From positions 11,356,201-11,420,200 of the forward strand of contig OY776129.1 of NCBI GenBank assembly GCA_963675135.1: a stretch of DNA of 64,000 bases. Reading direction: 5' to 3'. This document shows, in pieces, positions 10,901 through 23,333 of the stretch (positions are counted from its first letter, which is position 1; each line of letters starts with the position of its first letter). Under the pieces are notes generated by a model. It saw only the letters and a list, made by a program, of their open reading frames with translations. It had not been told where the DNA came from and ran no database searches. The translations under genes and the position numbers were made by a program. This DNA is from Galeopsis tetrahit (Eukaryota > Streptophyta > Magnoliopsida > Lamiales > Lamiaceae).

Positions 10901-11404
10901 TCAGAATCAGAAACCTCGTGCAAAAGACAACTGCAATAATCATATTCCTCAAATCACCCTACATGTCAATCAGAATCAGATTCCTCATGCAATAAACATA
11001 AGAGCAATAGACATGGACAAATCATGCAATAATTTGAATCTTCATATCAAATCACACTTATTCATAAGAGCAATAGACAGGGACAAAACACATTGAACTG
11101 ACCAAAAAAATGGAATCCATACGCAAAGCATTTCGTGGATGAATCATTCCATTTTCTCACTCTTTGAGCTTGGATTTTCATCACAAGACCATAATAGGGT
11201 CAATGTTGGTTCATATTGGGTTGGTTGGGTTTAATTATGTTGGGTAGAGTTTAGTTTAGTGTAATTGAGTATTTAATTGAATAAATGGGTTGGGTTAAGA
11301 AAAATAATGTGCTCCCATATGAGTGGCATTTTTAAAATAAAATTGATAATATTGTGTTTTATTTCCATTTTAAGAATGTAAAAATAATTTCAAAAAAAAG
11401 CAGA

Positions 11405-11960
11405 ATAGAGGTGTTTGTTTCTAGCTAGGACAGGACTTCAGGTGATTTTTTGGTTTGTAATAAGGTGTTTGTTTCTAGCCCCATCCCAAAATTTCATTTC
11501 AAATCTATTTCGAGGCTTATTCAGATTTCTTTCAATGTTTTATGATGGTTATAATATGATTTTGGAAAATTGATTCGATATGACTAAAATTGAAAATTCA
11601 TGAGAGATTTGGTGCTATTAAAGTATTTCAAGCCAAAATTAGCCTAAAAGAGAATTATTTAGACGGGGTGTATGTTTCTAGCTTCCAACACATTTTTTAT
11701 TCCAAATCTATTTTCACATTTGTTCATCAGTCTTCTAATATTTCACAAAATTGGCTCGAATAAAAAATCGGGTAAGCTACAAGTTAGATTTGGCGCGAAA
11801 TAAGTATTTCGAGCCAGAACCTAGCTTACATTGGCTCAAATTGGTGTGATCCGGATCAAAATTGACTCAAAATTCGTGTGATCCGGGTCAAAATTGGCTA
11901 AACTCGTGTGAGCTACGGGTTGAATTTGGCGCGAAAAAAGATTTTCAAGCCAAATTTAGC
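11405..11960. repeat. Diverged direct repeats
   Basis: The phrase GTGTTTGTTTCTAGC recurs near 11410, 11465 and (as GTGTATGTTTCTAGC) 11668, each followed by a similar ATTTCAAATCTATTT block. A second motif, TTTGGCGCGAAA followed by an AAGCCA-type block, recurs near 11789 and 11925, and GTGTGATCCGG occurs twice at about 11840 and 11876. No coding potential recognised. Confidence 0.5.
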
Positions 11961-13413
11961 TCAAAAGAGCGATACTTAAATGTTAGTGATCTCAATTCAT
12001 CAACCCATAAAAAAAAGGTATTGTTTTTACACCCCATAAATTAGAGTTTAAAAAAAGTATTATCACACACAAAGTTGGATACGATATCATTCCTATATGT
12101 AGAGCCATGATTCTGGTATTTTCTCCATGTGAAGGTTTTGAGTAATGTGAATTTATTAAAGATTTACTACAACAGTTAAATTTGTGTGCTCTGTGCTCCA
12201 AAAACATTTATTGCTTTGATTTGTTGATGAATTAGGAGCTAGAATCATATGAAAGTGTTGCAGAAACTTATTCATAACCAAAAAACACCATTCTTATGAA
12301 GTTAAATCAACAGACCCTTCTTCTCCGAATAGCTCGCCACAGAAGAATCCTAAAACATGAACAAGACGAAACAGAGATAACCAGATCCATACACAAGAGA
12401 GCCAATTCATTCCAAAAAAATAACTACAGATCAATAATTCAATACACAAATCTACATTAGATCCAACAGAATAAACAAAAAATAAAGTCATACCTAGTAA
12501 TCAAAATCCACCAGTAACCGATCTATACTTCTGAAATTGAATCCGATCGAAATCGAAATTTTGGATCGGCAAATTGAAAAGACAGATTACGAGTTTGTGC
12601 GTGAATCTAACATATTTATCAGAACTGGAGAAATTGGTAAATTAAAATCAAAATCCCCAATTACTGGTGTTCTAAACGTTGGATTCATGCACAAACTCGA
12701 AATATGCCCCTTCTCTCTATTAACAGACTTTGCTGGAAAAGGCTGCAGATCGGCAAGCACAAAATCCCCAACCCTAATCTGATTCGCTATTTATGGTGTG
12801 ATGTAAGACGTATACGTTATTCCTGTCGGCAAATTGTACTTTTTATTAAGTCCTTAAACTTCTGAGAATCTCGTGATTGGGGCTTGAACATTTCCATGTT
12901 TAAAATTGGCATCTAAAATTTGAAGGGCGCGTCATTATACACCCTTTGTTAATTTTTTTTTTTTTTGAAGTCTACACCCTTTGTTAATTGGAATAATAAA
13001 ATATGTTATTCAAATAATAATTGCAGTTATTACAAGATACTATGAGCTAGTAAAGCGTTATTACAAGATATAGAAGGTAATTAACATTTTTTTAGGCATC
13101 CTATCGTTAAAAAGTATGGTACAATTTTTGGAATGAAATCTTGTTCCAATAATATGCATGATAGAAATTATGTATGTTATTTGTTGTTATTATGTCTATA
13201 ACTGAGCATTAAGTTCAAAGAAGATTTCAATTTATAATGAAGGAAATGATAGTAGTAGTTCGTTATTTTATAGAATTTTTTTCATATTCAATTAGAAGAA
13301 TCGAAAATGATATAAAATTCATCAGTGGGCACTATCAGGACGGAACCACGCACACCTTGGGGGTGGTCGTTGCCCCTCCCAAAATTTATCTCATTTTTAG
13401 CAATATATGAGTA

Positions 13414-13414
<1 letters not shown>
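11961..13414. other. Unannotated stretch with one inverted repeat
   Basis: No gene recognised. Contains the inverted repeat listed separately at 12588-12700 and, near 12905-13000, a twice-occurring TACACCCTTTGTTAATT motif around a T run. The 12290-12790 part is less AT-rich than its surroundings but shows no recognisable protein. Confidence 0.4.
12588..12700. repeat. Imperfect inverted repeat, 23-bp arms
   Basis: ACGAGTTTGTGCGTGAATC.. at 12588-12610 pairs with its near inverse at 12678-12700, three mismatches in 23, with a 67-base loop. Confidence 0.55.

Positions 13415-13465
<51 letters not shown>
13415..13465. repeat. (TA)n microsatellite
   Basis: About 25 uninterrupted TA repeats. Confidence 0.95.
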
Positions 13466-13469
<4 letters not shown>

Positions 13470-13510
13470 AAGGTTAAAAATTACAATAAAGTATACTCCT
13501 ATTTTATATA

Positions 13511-14119
13511 CTAGTTTTTGTCCGTGCATTGCACGGGACTTATGTTGAATAAGTGAATGTTCTTACTACAACATTAAGGTTATTCTGTTGTGGTTCCCTT
13601 CTTCATTTTCAATCCAAATTAGATTGTAGAATATTTCTCATTCCTAATAAATAACTATGGACATATTTATATGTAAAACTAAGACCTTTGAACTTATCAA
13701 TTTAAAGCCATAAATATGGTTAATGTGAAAATACTTTTGAAAGGATCTCTTCATAAATAATTAAAAAAAAACTATTGAGAGAAAGTTGTAGAGGTATAGA
13801 CCAAACATTAAAATTAATACTCCATAGCCGAACGTGAATAATTAAAGAGAGAATTGAAAGGACACACCATTTTCTTATTTTTGTAATGGAGGGTACTCTA
13901 ATTACAATTAATACATGCATTAGCTTAGAACGTTAGAAATTAAAAGACACATGTTTCAAAAAAAAAAAATTGCCACTTGACATATGACGAAATGACACAT
14001 AGATTGACATGTGGCGAAACGAAATATAATGGCATACACATGGCAGAAGGAGGAGAGGTCTCAAATGCACACGTGTCGAAAGCAGGAGAGCCCTCATCCT
14101 CCTTTTATATATATATAGA
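13511..14119 (-). mobile_element. Short non-autonomous Helitron
   Basis: On the minus strand it begins TCTATATATATATAAAAGG directly after an A (14120) and ends CTAG directly before a T (13510). The 3' end is preceded by a GC-rich hairpin, GTCCCGTGCAATGCACGGAC, a few bases inside the terminus. TC start, CTRR end, subterminal hairpin and A/T insertion site without target duplication are the defining Helitron features. 609 bp, no RepHel coding. A neighbouring plus-strand relative of the 3' end is at 49050-49075. Confidence 0.75.
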
Positions 14120-14212
14120 TTAATTAAACCAATTTGCTTTATTATTAGTTGGGATGTCAAACCACTTTTTAATCATAGCTCTCGATCCAAGTTTAAATAT
14201 TTTAATATCTTA

Positions 14213-15215
14213 GGGTATGATTGGTACGGTGAAATGAAATTGTGGTTAAATGGAATGAAGGTTTGAATTGAATGACATAAGAATGATTGGTATATCATAT
14301 GAATGGACGTAGCAATCAAATGCAATATTGTATAAATTTATTTTAAATTATTATTATTAAGTCTTGTTAAAAATATATTATTATTTAATATTATTAATTA
14401 TTGTTAAAAATATATTATTTTTATTATTAATATTTTAATAATTATTACTCCCTCCGTCCCAACTTAAATTTCATACCTACTTTTTCAGTCATTTAGAAAC
14501 TCTACCCATACAATATCTAAAATATTATATTTAATGTTATTATTTTTATGTTACATATATACACACAAGTCAACTCATTTATTTACTTTTTTATAAAATT
14601 ATATCTTAAAATTCTATTTATTATAATATTTTTTAAAAAGGGGATCAACAGTAAGTATGAAAGTTAAGTTGGGACGGAGGGGAGGGAGTACTAGTTACTA
14701 GTGATAGAGTTATTATTAATACGGAGTAATATATATTTGTCAGTTTTGTCTTATTAATTTTATTATTTTAAATAAATTTATTTTATTTTTAAATAAGAAT
14801 ATTTTTTACTATTAAATAAATTAAAATTAATATAATTATTTATATTATCAATAATTATTATACTATTATTTTATATTGTTAAAAATAATATATTGTATAT
14901 ATTATTTATATTTTTAGAAATTATATATTTTTATTTTTGAGATTATATATTATATTAATATTTTTTAAATATAATATTTTTTTAATTATTAAATAATAGT
15001 AATAATAATAATAATATTATTATTATTAGTTTTTTTATTTATTAAAAGTTTGATTCCTTATCTAAACCCACGGGATAGGATGGAATGAGAATTTCATACT
15101 TTTGAAAATCACTTCCATTTAAGCAATTATGATTTCATTCCATAAACCCTACCCATCATAAAATTAGAAATGGATCCATGATGATTTCATTCCATCATAT
15201 ATACCAATAATACCC
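14213..15215. mobile_element. Harbinger/Tourist-type MITE with a nested Stowaway
   Basis: Ends GGGTATGATTGGTA and TACCAATAATACCC are inverted repeats with one mismatch, flanked by TTA (14210-14212) and TTC (15216-15218), close to the TTA duplication of PIF/Harbinger elements. Subterminal sequences (TGGAATGA..) also pair. The very AT-rich interior is enlarged by the Stowaway at 14448-14688. Confidence 0.6.
14448..14688. mobile_element. Stowaway-type MITE 2, nested
   Basis: Left end CTCCCTCCGTCCCAACTTAA, right end TTAAGTTGGGACGGAGG followed by GGAGGGAG. Flanking TA at 14446-14447 and 14689-14690. The right end carries a few extra G/A bases compared with the left. Confidence 0.85.
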
Positions 15216-15885
15216 TTCAAGTTTAAGTTATCATTCTTTATTTTGTTCTTTTTATCTTTAATTTCATATAATTGTAAATTATAAGGCATGAGAGATTTAT
15301 ACCTATATAATTTTACAGTATTAATTCTCCTATGTCGTTTCTCAATTTTACATGCTATATTTTTTTTTTTACAAATTATTTATCATTGTATATTGTTTCA
15401 TTATTAATTGATATTAGAAATTAAATGGAAAAAAAAAATTGTAATCTCAATTATAAGTGATTTTCTTGATATGCCATAAAAACGTTTTAAGTTTTAATAA
15501 AATAAGGACATATATATGAATTGGGAAATTATTTCCAGTAATCCTTTTCACTTTAAATTTTGTTTAAATGGCCTTTGACTAACAGTAATCAGAAACCCCC
15601 TTAAATTCCCCTCACAAGACAACGTAAAAGCAGCCAATTATTTAAAAAGAGGGTCATTTAAACAAAAAATTAAGAAGGAAGGTCTTTTAAATGAGCTTTT
15701 ATGTTGACTAGACCCTTTAAATAAAGATCCCGTATGAATTTTAACATATATGATGAATATTGATGTATCTTGATTGGCCCCACCCAGAACCGTCCCTGGC
15801 ACTATATCGACTTTCAAAATTACTATTTGAGGTGTCCATGCATCCATTGGTCTGCTAGTTATTTGGGCTCCATGCATTTCATGTA
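15216..15885. other. Gene-free stretch
   Basis: Nothing recognised between the two MITEs; AT-rich with a few T runs. Confidence 0.4.
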
Positions 15886-16127
15886 CTCCCTTCGACCCAC
15901 AATAACTTTCACATTTTTCTTTTCGGAACGTTCCACAATAACTTTCACACCCTTAAAATGGAAAACTCTTTATAAACTCCACCCTTAAAATATCCTCAAT
16001 TTTACACAAATGACATTACTTTTTCTCCACACATACACAAAAGTCAACTCATTCTTTACTTTATACATAAAGTTTTACAAAATTACCTCTCAAAACTCCA
16101 CTCATTATAATACGGGGACGGAGGGAG
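15886..16127. mobile_element. Stowaway-type MITE 3
   Basis: Left end CTCCCTTCGACCC, right end GGGGACGGAGGGAG, flanked by TA on both sides (15884-15885, 16128-16129). ACAATAACTTTCACA occurs twice near the left end. Non-coding. Confidence 0.83.
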
Positions 16128-16129
16128 TA

Positions 16130-16659
16130 TTAATTATCTTATGTTCAATAGGAAAGCGGTTATGAAAAGAGGCCAGCTAATGAAATCCATTTAATAGGGA
16201 AAGTCTGTAATAATTGTTGAGGCCAAAATTCTTCGTGGCGTCCGAAGATAGTTCAAATTCAACCACTAACGTCATTAGCAAGTCTGGCGACCGACGACAG
16301 TAACAGGTGGCGGCCGACGTCACATGATGTCAACGACAAGGCACGGGATATTCGAGTAGATTGTTAACAAAATTGGTTCCGAGATACCAGGAAGTTAACT
16401 AAAACACCTCAAGAGTGCAAAACTCTAACTTTAAACGGGACCTCCGCAAGTGGGCGGTGTGATTGGTCCCCCGAGATTAGTCGGTCATAATATCGAATAT
16501 CCGAGACTTCAAAAAAAAAAAAAACTAAAACACTTCAAGAGTCGTGCAAAGTAACAAGTCATTCATCCCTAAAAAATCTCAACGACCAACGTTGTCTTTT
16601 AGGATAAAATTTGCGATGATTGTTACATGTAAAAAAATCTAGTCGACTAAGAAAATTAC
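16130..16659. other. Unassigned stretch with a locally GC-richer core
   Basis: 16225-16500 is distinctly richer in G+C and CpG than its surroundings (GGTGGCGGCCGACGTCACATG and similar). No open frame with a recognisable protein. Could be a fragment of a gene or of another element. Confidence 0.35.
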
Positions 16660-16661
16660 TA

Positions 16662-16966
16662 CTCCCTTAGTTTCAAAAAGATTGTCGCATTTGTCATTTT
16701 TTATAGAATTAAGGAACATATTTTTTTGACACATTTATCCTTCCTTAATTTTTTTCTCTTCTTTGACCTTTCTTTTCTATCACACTATTACCTTTAGAAA
16801 GAAAGTGAGAGAAAATGAATAATTAATATATTTCCAATTAAAAGTGATATTGTAGGAGTTATAAAAGGGCATTTCAGAAAAATTTGTGGTAAAAATAGGA
16901 AAAACGACAAACTTTTTAAAACAAAAATAAAGACTAAATGCGACAAACTTTATGAAACGGAGGGAG
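16662..16966. mobile_element. Stowaway-type MITE 4
   Basis: Left end CTCCCTTAGTTTCAAAAAG, right end CTTTATGAAACGGAGGGAG, TA at 16660-16661 and 16967-16968. Subterminal GTCGCAT and ATGCGACAAA also pair. Confidence 0.83.
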
Positions 16967-16968
16967 TA

Positions 16969-17765
16969 TTATTTTTAATTAGAGATTTCACATATACTAT
17001 AATTAAAGCAAGGGGTTAATTAATTGCATTAAAAAATCGTTAAATTTATGGTGTTTATCAATTATAATATATATATATATATATTTTTTTTTTTGCAATT
17101 TGATAAAACAGTTCATTTTTCAATCAAATTTAGTCTGGCATAGCCGCCGAAACCACCACTCTTTCCACACTAACTCCATGCAGAATGCCAACTTTTTTTT
17201 AATTAAAGGAACATTTTTTTAAAATCTGTTATACACCACCTTTTCAAAAAAAAAAAAATGCTAGCACCTACACGGAGCCAGCGTGGCAGAGGCTACGACT
17301 CCAACGACCACGTCGAACTAAATTTGACTAGAAATATATAGGTGTATCAAATTACAAATTTTAAAAAATGATACATTAAACTAATTACAGAGAAAAAAAA
17401 AATGTATTGAAATTAATAACATTCTAAATTTAGTGATTTTTTTTTTTATGAATTAACGCTTAAAACTAAGTGACTAAGTGAGTATTTAATAAGTTTTGTA
17501 TTCCTCCAATAATCGACAAAATATACCAGAGGGATTAAGGTGGTCAACTATTTATTAGAAGGTTGAAACGATAAAAATGGTAAAATATGTCAATTACAGA
17601 GAAGCAGAGGGAGTATTTAATAATTAAATTTTAAATATGTGTACATTACAAAATATAAATAAATGATTAATTGATTATTCAGGGTGTAAATTAGTGAAAA
17701 TATGTCAGCATTAATATAAATCATATTGTGCATGGTTGATAAGCTAACTCATCTTTCTTATACAG
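16969..17765. other. Gene-free AT-rich stretch
   Basis: Contains a short TA run near 17070 and several A/T homopolymers. No gene, RNA or paired repeat recognised. Confidence 0.4.
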
Positions 17766-17780
17766 CTAATCCTCTTGGAT
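17766..17780. repeat. LINE target site duplication, left copy
   Basis: CTAATCCTCTTGGAT, identical to 19842-19856; the two copies bracket the LINE. Confidence 0.85.
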
Positions 17781-19841
17781 ATATTTTTTTTTTTTTAGAA
17801 TATACAAAGAGTGTATAAATTTAGAATAGGCATATCTCCTTAATATATTGAGGAACTTCATTTTTAACCCAATAGTAAGGCGTTGAAATATTCCAGCCAT
17901 GTTGTGCTAGGGTGTGCGCAACACGATTCTTATCCCTCCGGACAAATTCACAATCCCAAATGAGAAGGCACTGCATAAGATGTCTAATCTCTTTAACAAT
18001 AGTACCTTCCAGTCCATCCAGATTTGAAGACGCTCTGATTGCATCAATGGACATACTTGAATCCAGCCGTAAACTCGAAATCATCAAATGTTTAGCTAAA
18101 CAAGTTTCCAGCCCAATCCGAACAGCATTAAGCTCGGCCGCAAGAACTGATCCCGGATTATCAATGCGTCTTCCCCCTGCTAATACAACAGATCCATTTG
18201 ATTGAACAATCACATATCCTACTGCATAGAAATTATTCATTGGATTGAAAGCAGCATCAGTGTAGAGAATTTGTTTATCATGATAACCAATAAACTTTCC
18301 ACCATATGAAGGAGCATCAATACCTCGATTCAGAGGTACCAAAGCATTTTTTGTGAAATCATTCCAATAATCCACAACCCATTTAACCTCAAAACCAGGG
18401 ATGAACGCATTCCTGTCCCCATGAGAATTAGATGAATGAGCCCATTTACATCGTTCCTTCCAAAGATCCCAAGCAATGATGATGACAAGTGAGAAGAAAT
18501 CACAGTCAAATTTCTCTTTAATAGTGAACAAAAGCTGTATAATTGAGCCCTTTGTAAGAAATTTCAATTGTTCCTACATCCCCTGTTTTTTCCATACATC
18601 TTTTGCAAATGCACAAGTGAAAAGCACATGCAATGTATCCGCAAATGAAGCCCCACAACAATAACACGAAGGCATGATAGGGATATGGTGCTTAAACAAA
18701 TTACCTTCCGTGGCTAAAGATTCGTTCAATAATTTCCATCCGAAAATACAAATCTTTGGTGGAATGTTCAGTTTCCATATAAACTTTCGAAGTGCTTTCA
18801 TATGATTCTTACCTGATGAGCTTGGATTAGTCTAATTGTTCTAGTTGTGATGATTCTTCAAGGCCAGCAAATAACCTGAAGCCACAGAGTAATTACCAGA
18901 TGATGATGCAGACCAATATTGTTGATCCTCTTTATTCATCCCGATGAGAGGAACCTTCAAAATAGCATCAACTTCAATTGGAATAAAAGCCTCACGAATG
19001 AGACTCACATTCCATCTGTAATCTGGAGATATAAACCGGCTAACCATTAAAGCACTAGCAATTCTAGAAACAATTCTACCATCAACAAAACCATTAATCC
19101 ATCGATCTCTAAAGATATGTACTGATTGCCCGTTTCCAATTCTCCAACGAACACCTTTATCCATAATATCTCTACTCCACATCAATGATCTCCATACAAA
19201 TGAAGGATTCGAACCCACTTCAGCATTCAAAACATTTGATTGTCTAAAATATCTAGCTTTAAAAAGTTTACTCACCAGGGATTCGGGATATTGAGAAATC
19301 CTCTAGACCTGTTTAGCTAACAAAGCTTTGTTGAATAGGACCATATTACGAAAATTCAGCCCCCCTTCCTCACGAGATTTACAAAGATCACTCCACTTCT
19401 TCCAATGGACTTTACGAGTATCCCCATTCGTACCCCACCAGAATTTAGCTATTAAACTTTCCATATCCGAACATATCGAAGTGGGAATTCGGAAACAGGA
19501 CATTGCATATGAAGGAATGACTTGCAAAATAGACTTGATGAGAACTTCTCGACCGCCCTCTGAAAATTTCTTGTGACTCCAAGAATTTATTCTATCCACA
19601 AGGTAGCCAAATTGATGTCGTTTAGCTCTAATAGAAAAAGTAGGAAGGCCCAAATAAATATCATATTCATTCGCTGATCTTACCCCCAAAACGTGTTTAA
19701 CCAAATCCCGATTATCATCTTTCGTATGTGGACTAAAAGTGATGGCTGACTTGTAAAAAATAATGAGCTGCCCCGATGCTTCCTCATAGGTACGAAGACA
19801 ATTCTTAAGAGCCTCACAATCATGCTTTGAAGCTTTCAAAA
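17781..19841 (-). mobile_element. 5'-truncated L1-type LINE
   Basis: Minus-strand non-LTR retrotransposon bounded by a perfect 15-bp target duplication. The 3' end on the minus strand finishes in a short A run (T run on the plus strand near 17785-17798). The 5' end stops inside the reverse transcriptase domain, just downstream of where the catalytic FADD-type motif should be, so endonuclease and most of RT are missing. 5' truncation, an A tail and a long target duplication are the known signature of target-primed insertion. Confidence 0.9.
17821..19839 (-). pseudogene. LINE ORF2 remnant: RT C-terminal part, zinc-binding region, RNase H
   Basis: A single reading frame with no frameshift, interrupted by four TAG codons at 19303-19305, 18841-18843, 18832-18834 and 18574-18576. 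In order: the C-terminal part of the reverse transcriptase (19839-19306, with a YLGLP-type start and FWWG), a linker/thumb region (19275-18844), the cysteine-containing zf-RVT region (18801-18577, CYCC..H..CAF), then RNase H (18567-17821, YTDAAF with the first Asp, AAELNA with the Glu). L1 elements of plants commonly carry this C-terminal RNase H. At 19303 the position matches a Trp in related proteins (TGG to TAG). Confidence 0.88.
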
Positions 19842-19856
19842 CTAATCCTCTTGGAT
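19842..19856. repeat. LINE target site duplication, right copy
   Basis: CTAATCCTCTTGGAT, perfect copy of 17766-17780. Confidence 0.85.
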
Positions 19857-20072
19857 TAAGGAGTCAGCTAGTGTAGAGCTCTTTCTTGAATGGTTAATAA
19901 AATCCTCTCTTTTTTAAGCTCTTTCTTGAATGATTAAAAAAAAACTTATTATAATAGGAAGGGGGATTATCAATATAAAAATAAAACACAAAATTAATAT
20001 TTCTACAATATTATTTTATTTTTAAAATTATCACTCAATTTGGATCCACATTTTATCTCACACCTCACTAAA

Positions 20073-20103
<31 letters not shown>

Positions 20104-20689
20104 CATCTCATTTATTTAACTTTTTACATCACTAAATTTCATTTTTCTTAATCTTAGTCGCACTACGCGTGCAGAAAATCCTAAAATGTATTGAGTATTC
20201 ATTTTATTTAATACTTATTGTTAAATAAATTAAAGTTAAATAATTTACTTATCAATAAATTCTATTTTTTGATAATAAGAATATTGTTTTTACACAAACA
20301 TTTCCCTTACTTACTAAAGATAAAGATATCATGCATTTGTGGAAATATGAGATTTTTTATAATTAACATGAAATATAAATACCCCCTTAAATTTTGGATT
20401 TCTCAATACTATAGCTCTTTTTTTAGTGTTATACCTCTCATTATGTTTCTTACAAAATATAAATAAGTTAATGATTCAAAAGATATGCACTTTAAAATTA
20501 GGTTTTACACCTTGTTAAAATTATTAAATAATCCCTCAATTCCAGTAAAAGTTATTCAACTTTCCTTTTCCGTATATTCCAATGAAAGTTATTTATTAAC
20601 TTTTTGGCAAATTAATGTACTATCTCTTCCATTTCATTATATTATTATCTCTTTATACATCACATCTAATACATCTACTTATTATATCA
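19857..20689. other. Gene-free AT-rich stretch
   Basis: A direct repeat GCTCTTTCTTGAATG occurs at about 19879 and 19919. (CA)n plus an A run at about 20075-20103. No gene recognised. Confidence 0.45.
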
Positions 20690-20862
20690 TACTCCCTCCG
20701 TCCAATTTCATTATTTCCACTTTCATTTTTTGGTTGTCCAATTTTATTATGCCCATTGTTGGGATATGAATCCTGATACAAGTCCTAATTGATGTTGAAA
20801 TAGTTTTGATAAGCCAAAAGTAGACTTGAATATATTTCTAAGTGTTGACTGATTTAGTTATG

Positions 20863-21617
20863 TGATACACGCGTTATGCAACACTAAATAAACAACCGCA
20901 AGTGTACGGCGCCTATTGTAGCGTGATAAGCACGAAGTCGATCCCACGAGAAGGTTAAAGCATAAAAGGGTAGTTTGCTAGTCGAATTCTAAAGAGACGT
21001 GATCGATAAATTGAGTGGTGTGAATTACTCTAAGATTGCCTAACTATGTGTCACAAATAGACAACGAGAGAGTAAATATAAAATCGATCAACTAATCATG
21101 CGAAGTAAGAAAACGAAAGTAAAACGGATGAAAACTCAAAGAAGGAGGGTGGGTTCCAAGGCAATTGTAATACATAGATATCCGTTTATGATCTCGGCCG
21201 AGTAATGTCCAATTCAGGGGCTACGCATTCCACCTTACTCGGCCGAGTAAGCTCACTCGGCCGAGTGCGCAGTAGAGGCCAAAGTTGCAGATTCGGCCGA
21301 GTAACCTCACTCGGCCGAGTTGCCTCCTCTTCTCGTTTCATGCATAACTTTCGCCTCGGGTGTCGGATTGACTCGATTCCTTTGGCTAATCCACTCCGTT
21401 TTTCGAGACGAATCCAACCGTGCACTCCTCTTTCCGGTGCGATCACCCGTGGTATGTGTTTTGCTCCAAATTCCATCGTTTTACCTACAAAATCAACAAA
21501 ACACAACCTTTCTCTCATTTCGGCTTAAACAATCATATTCCATGCATAATTCAATGAAATCCACATCAAAATACACTTCACATGTGCCCCTAAAAAGCGT
21601 AAATTCCACCCGAATCA
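20863..21617 (-). repeat. 3' LTR of the gag-only element, internally deleted
   Basis: 755 bp, plus-strand ends TGATACACG and CCCGAATCA. Compared with the other LTR it lacks 884 bp, with CTCG at both breakpoints, and has one extra 18-bp unit containing CTCGGCCGAG. Those two changes account exactly for the length difference. Five CGGCCGAG palindromes remain. Confidence 0.88.
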
Positions 21618-21631
21618 AACTCTCCCAAACT
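21618..21631 (-). promoter_or_regulatory. Polypurine tract of the gag-only element
   Basis: Minus-strand AAGTTTGGGAGAGTT directly before the 3' LTR start (TGATTCGGG). This is the expected place for the plus-strand primer; only moderately purine-rich. Confidence 0.55.
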
Positions 21632-23333
21632 TAAAATGTTGTTTGTCCTCAAACAACTAAGCACTTAAAGCAATGAGGGTGGAATGATCACAATGGAATA
21701 TTCAATGTAATTCACACATGTAAAGTAAGATGTAATGATATCTCTTTCTCAAAGTGCATTTCTCAATGAAGGTCATAGGCTCATTATTGCAATTCACACT
21801 CATGGATCAAAGAATGCATAAACACACAACACATTGTGAATGGGAAACATAATCCAAATGTTCAAATCCTCTACTCACATGATGGAGTGTTTCTCTCAAA
21901 CACACAAACAAATTAAGGATATTAATGCACTCATCAACCAAGTCATGCTATGCAATCACCATATGCTTGCCCAACTTCCACTTTCTACATACACTCAAAT
22001 GCTCAACAATGTGATCAATAGGACTTAATCAAGGATGTAACATTGGCTCTTTGGACAAGGTAGGATGAATTTAGGATTTTGTGACTCTTCTAGTGGAGGA
22101 CAAAGCTTGGTGTTTTACAATGTGTGCTTTCAATTTCAAAGCTTACAAACTTCATCCTCACTTTTCTTTTTCCTTTCTTTTTCAAGCATTCATCACCTCA
22201 TCTTTTGAACCATTTTTCTTTTCAAGCTTTTGGGGCTCTTTGTCCCTCTTTTCTTTTCCTTGATTTTCTTTTCATCTTTCTCTTTTTCTTATTTCAACTT
22301 TTCCAACTTTTCTTTTCACCAAAGATATTCATTCAAGCACATGTTTTTCCACTTTGTCTTTTATCCCCCACTAGATATCGGTATCAAAGGCTCAAAAAGG
22401 CTAAGTGGTTAACATTGTAGTTTGCCAAGAAAATGAGGAATTAAGCTCAAGGGGCTAACTACGGAAAATTACTTCGGTCTTGGGAAATTTTGGCTAAATG
22501 ACTCTTTTAGAACAAAATGGCCTATATCACATCACAAAGTTTCACACAATCATGCTTTCAAACAAGAACTTAGGCAAGTTCTAGGATTGCTAGCAATAAC
22601 ATAGTCCACTCTCAAATGAACTAAACCGGACTACATGCTCGATTCAAGGCTCAATTCTCACCGGTTTATTCAATAGGACTCTCACATTCATCAAATGTTC
22701 CCAAACAACAACACATCATGCATCCATGCTATCAAAGATCACAAATATGAACACAACATGATACTATATTCCAACACCAAGCATGCATACATTCAAAGCA
22801 AATATACATCATCACAACTACTCAACAATGGATCCCAATGACTATTCATGCTCACATTTCACCAAAGATCCACTACCCAACATATAATCAAAACCAATTT
22901 AAACAATATAATCATGTGAAAGCCAAGTGTGCGCCGGTGCAAAATGTGACACAAGTAGAATGACGAACCGGTGCAAGGGTAACAACTAGTAGAAAAATAA
23001 AATAAAAAAAAACTCCCCCAAACTTAGAATTTTACTATGTATAAATTCTAAGTTTGGGGCTACAAGTTGTTACCTCCCTCCTTGCACATCTAATGCTTCT
23101 TCAACGATCACCATTGCAACACTTGCTTCCTCCTCTCCAAAGTTGGTTTTACTTTCTTCCCCATTCTTCAAGATGTGATATCCATATTACTCTTCATCCA
23201 TACCTACAAAATAAACCAAGCTATCAACACTACTAAAGCAATAAAAATATGAAAGCAATAAAATCTTGGGTTGCCTCCCAAGAAGCGCTATTTTTAACGT
23301 CCTATGCCGGACGGTTCCTCTTTGAAGGAAATA
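21632..23333 (-). other. Non-coding internal region where pol would be expected
   Basis: 1.7 kb between the gag stop and the 3' LTR. No RT, RNase H or integrase motif in any frame. Contains a polypyrimidine-rich plus-strand stretch (about 22150-22340) and the hairpin at 23016-23059. Confidence 0.7.
23016..23059. repeat. Perfect 17-bp hairpin
   Basis: CCCCAAACTTAGAATTT at 23016-23032 is perfectly inverted at 23043-23059 with a 10-base loop. On the minus strand the left arm gives a TTTGGGGG-type purine tract resembling the element's own polypurine tract (TTTGGGAG). Confidence 0.85.

Noticed and set aside
13511..13540. tRNA or other RNA gene at the GC-rich hairpin
   Set aside because: It is the subterminal hairpin of a Helitron 3' end; no cloverleaf.
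16225..16500. Exon of a host gene
   Set aside because: GC-richer, but stops in all frames and no recognisable protein.
17540..17616. Another Stowaway copy ending in CAGAGGGAGTA
   Set aside because: Only one end is visible; no matching left terminus.
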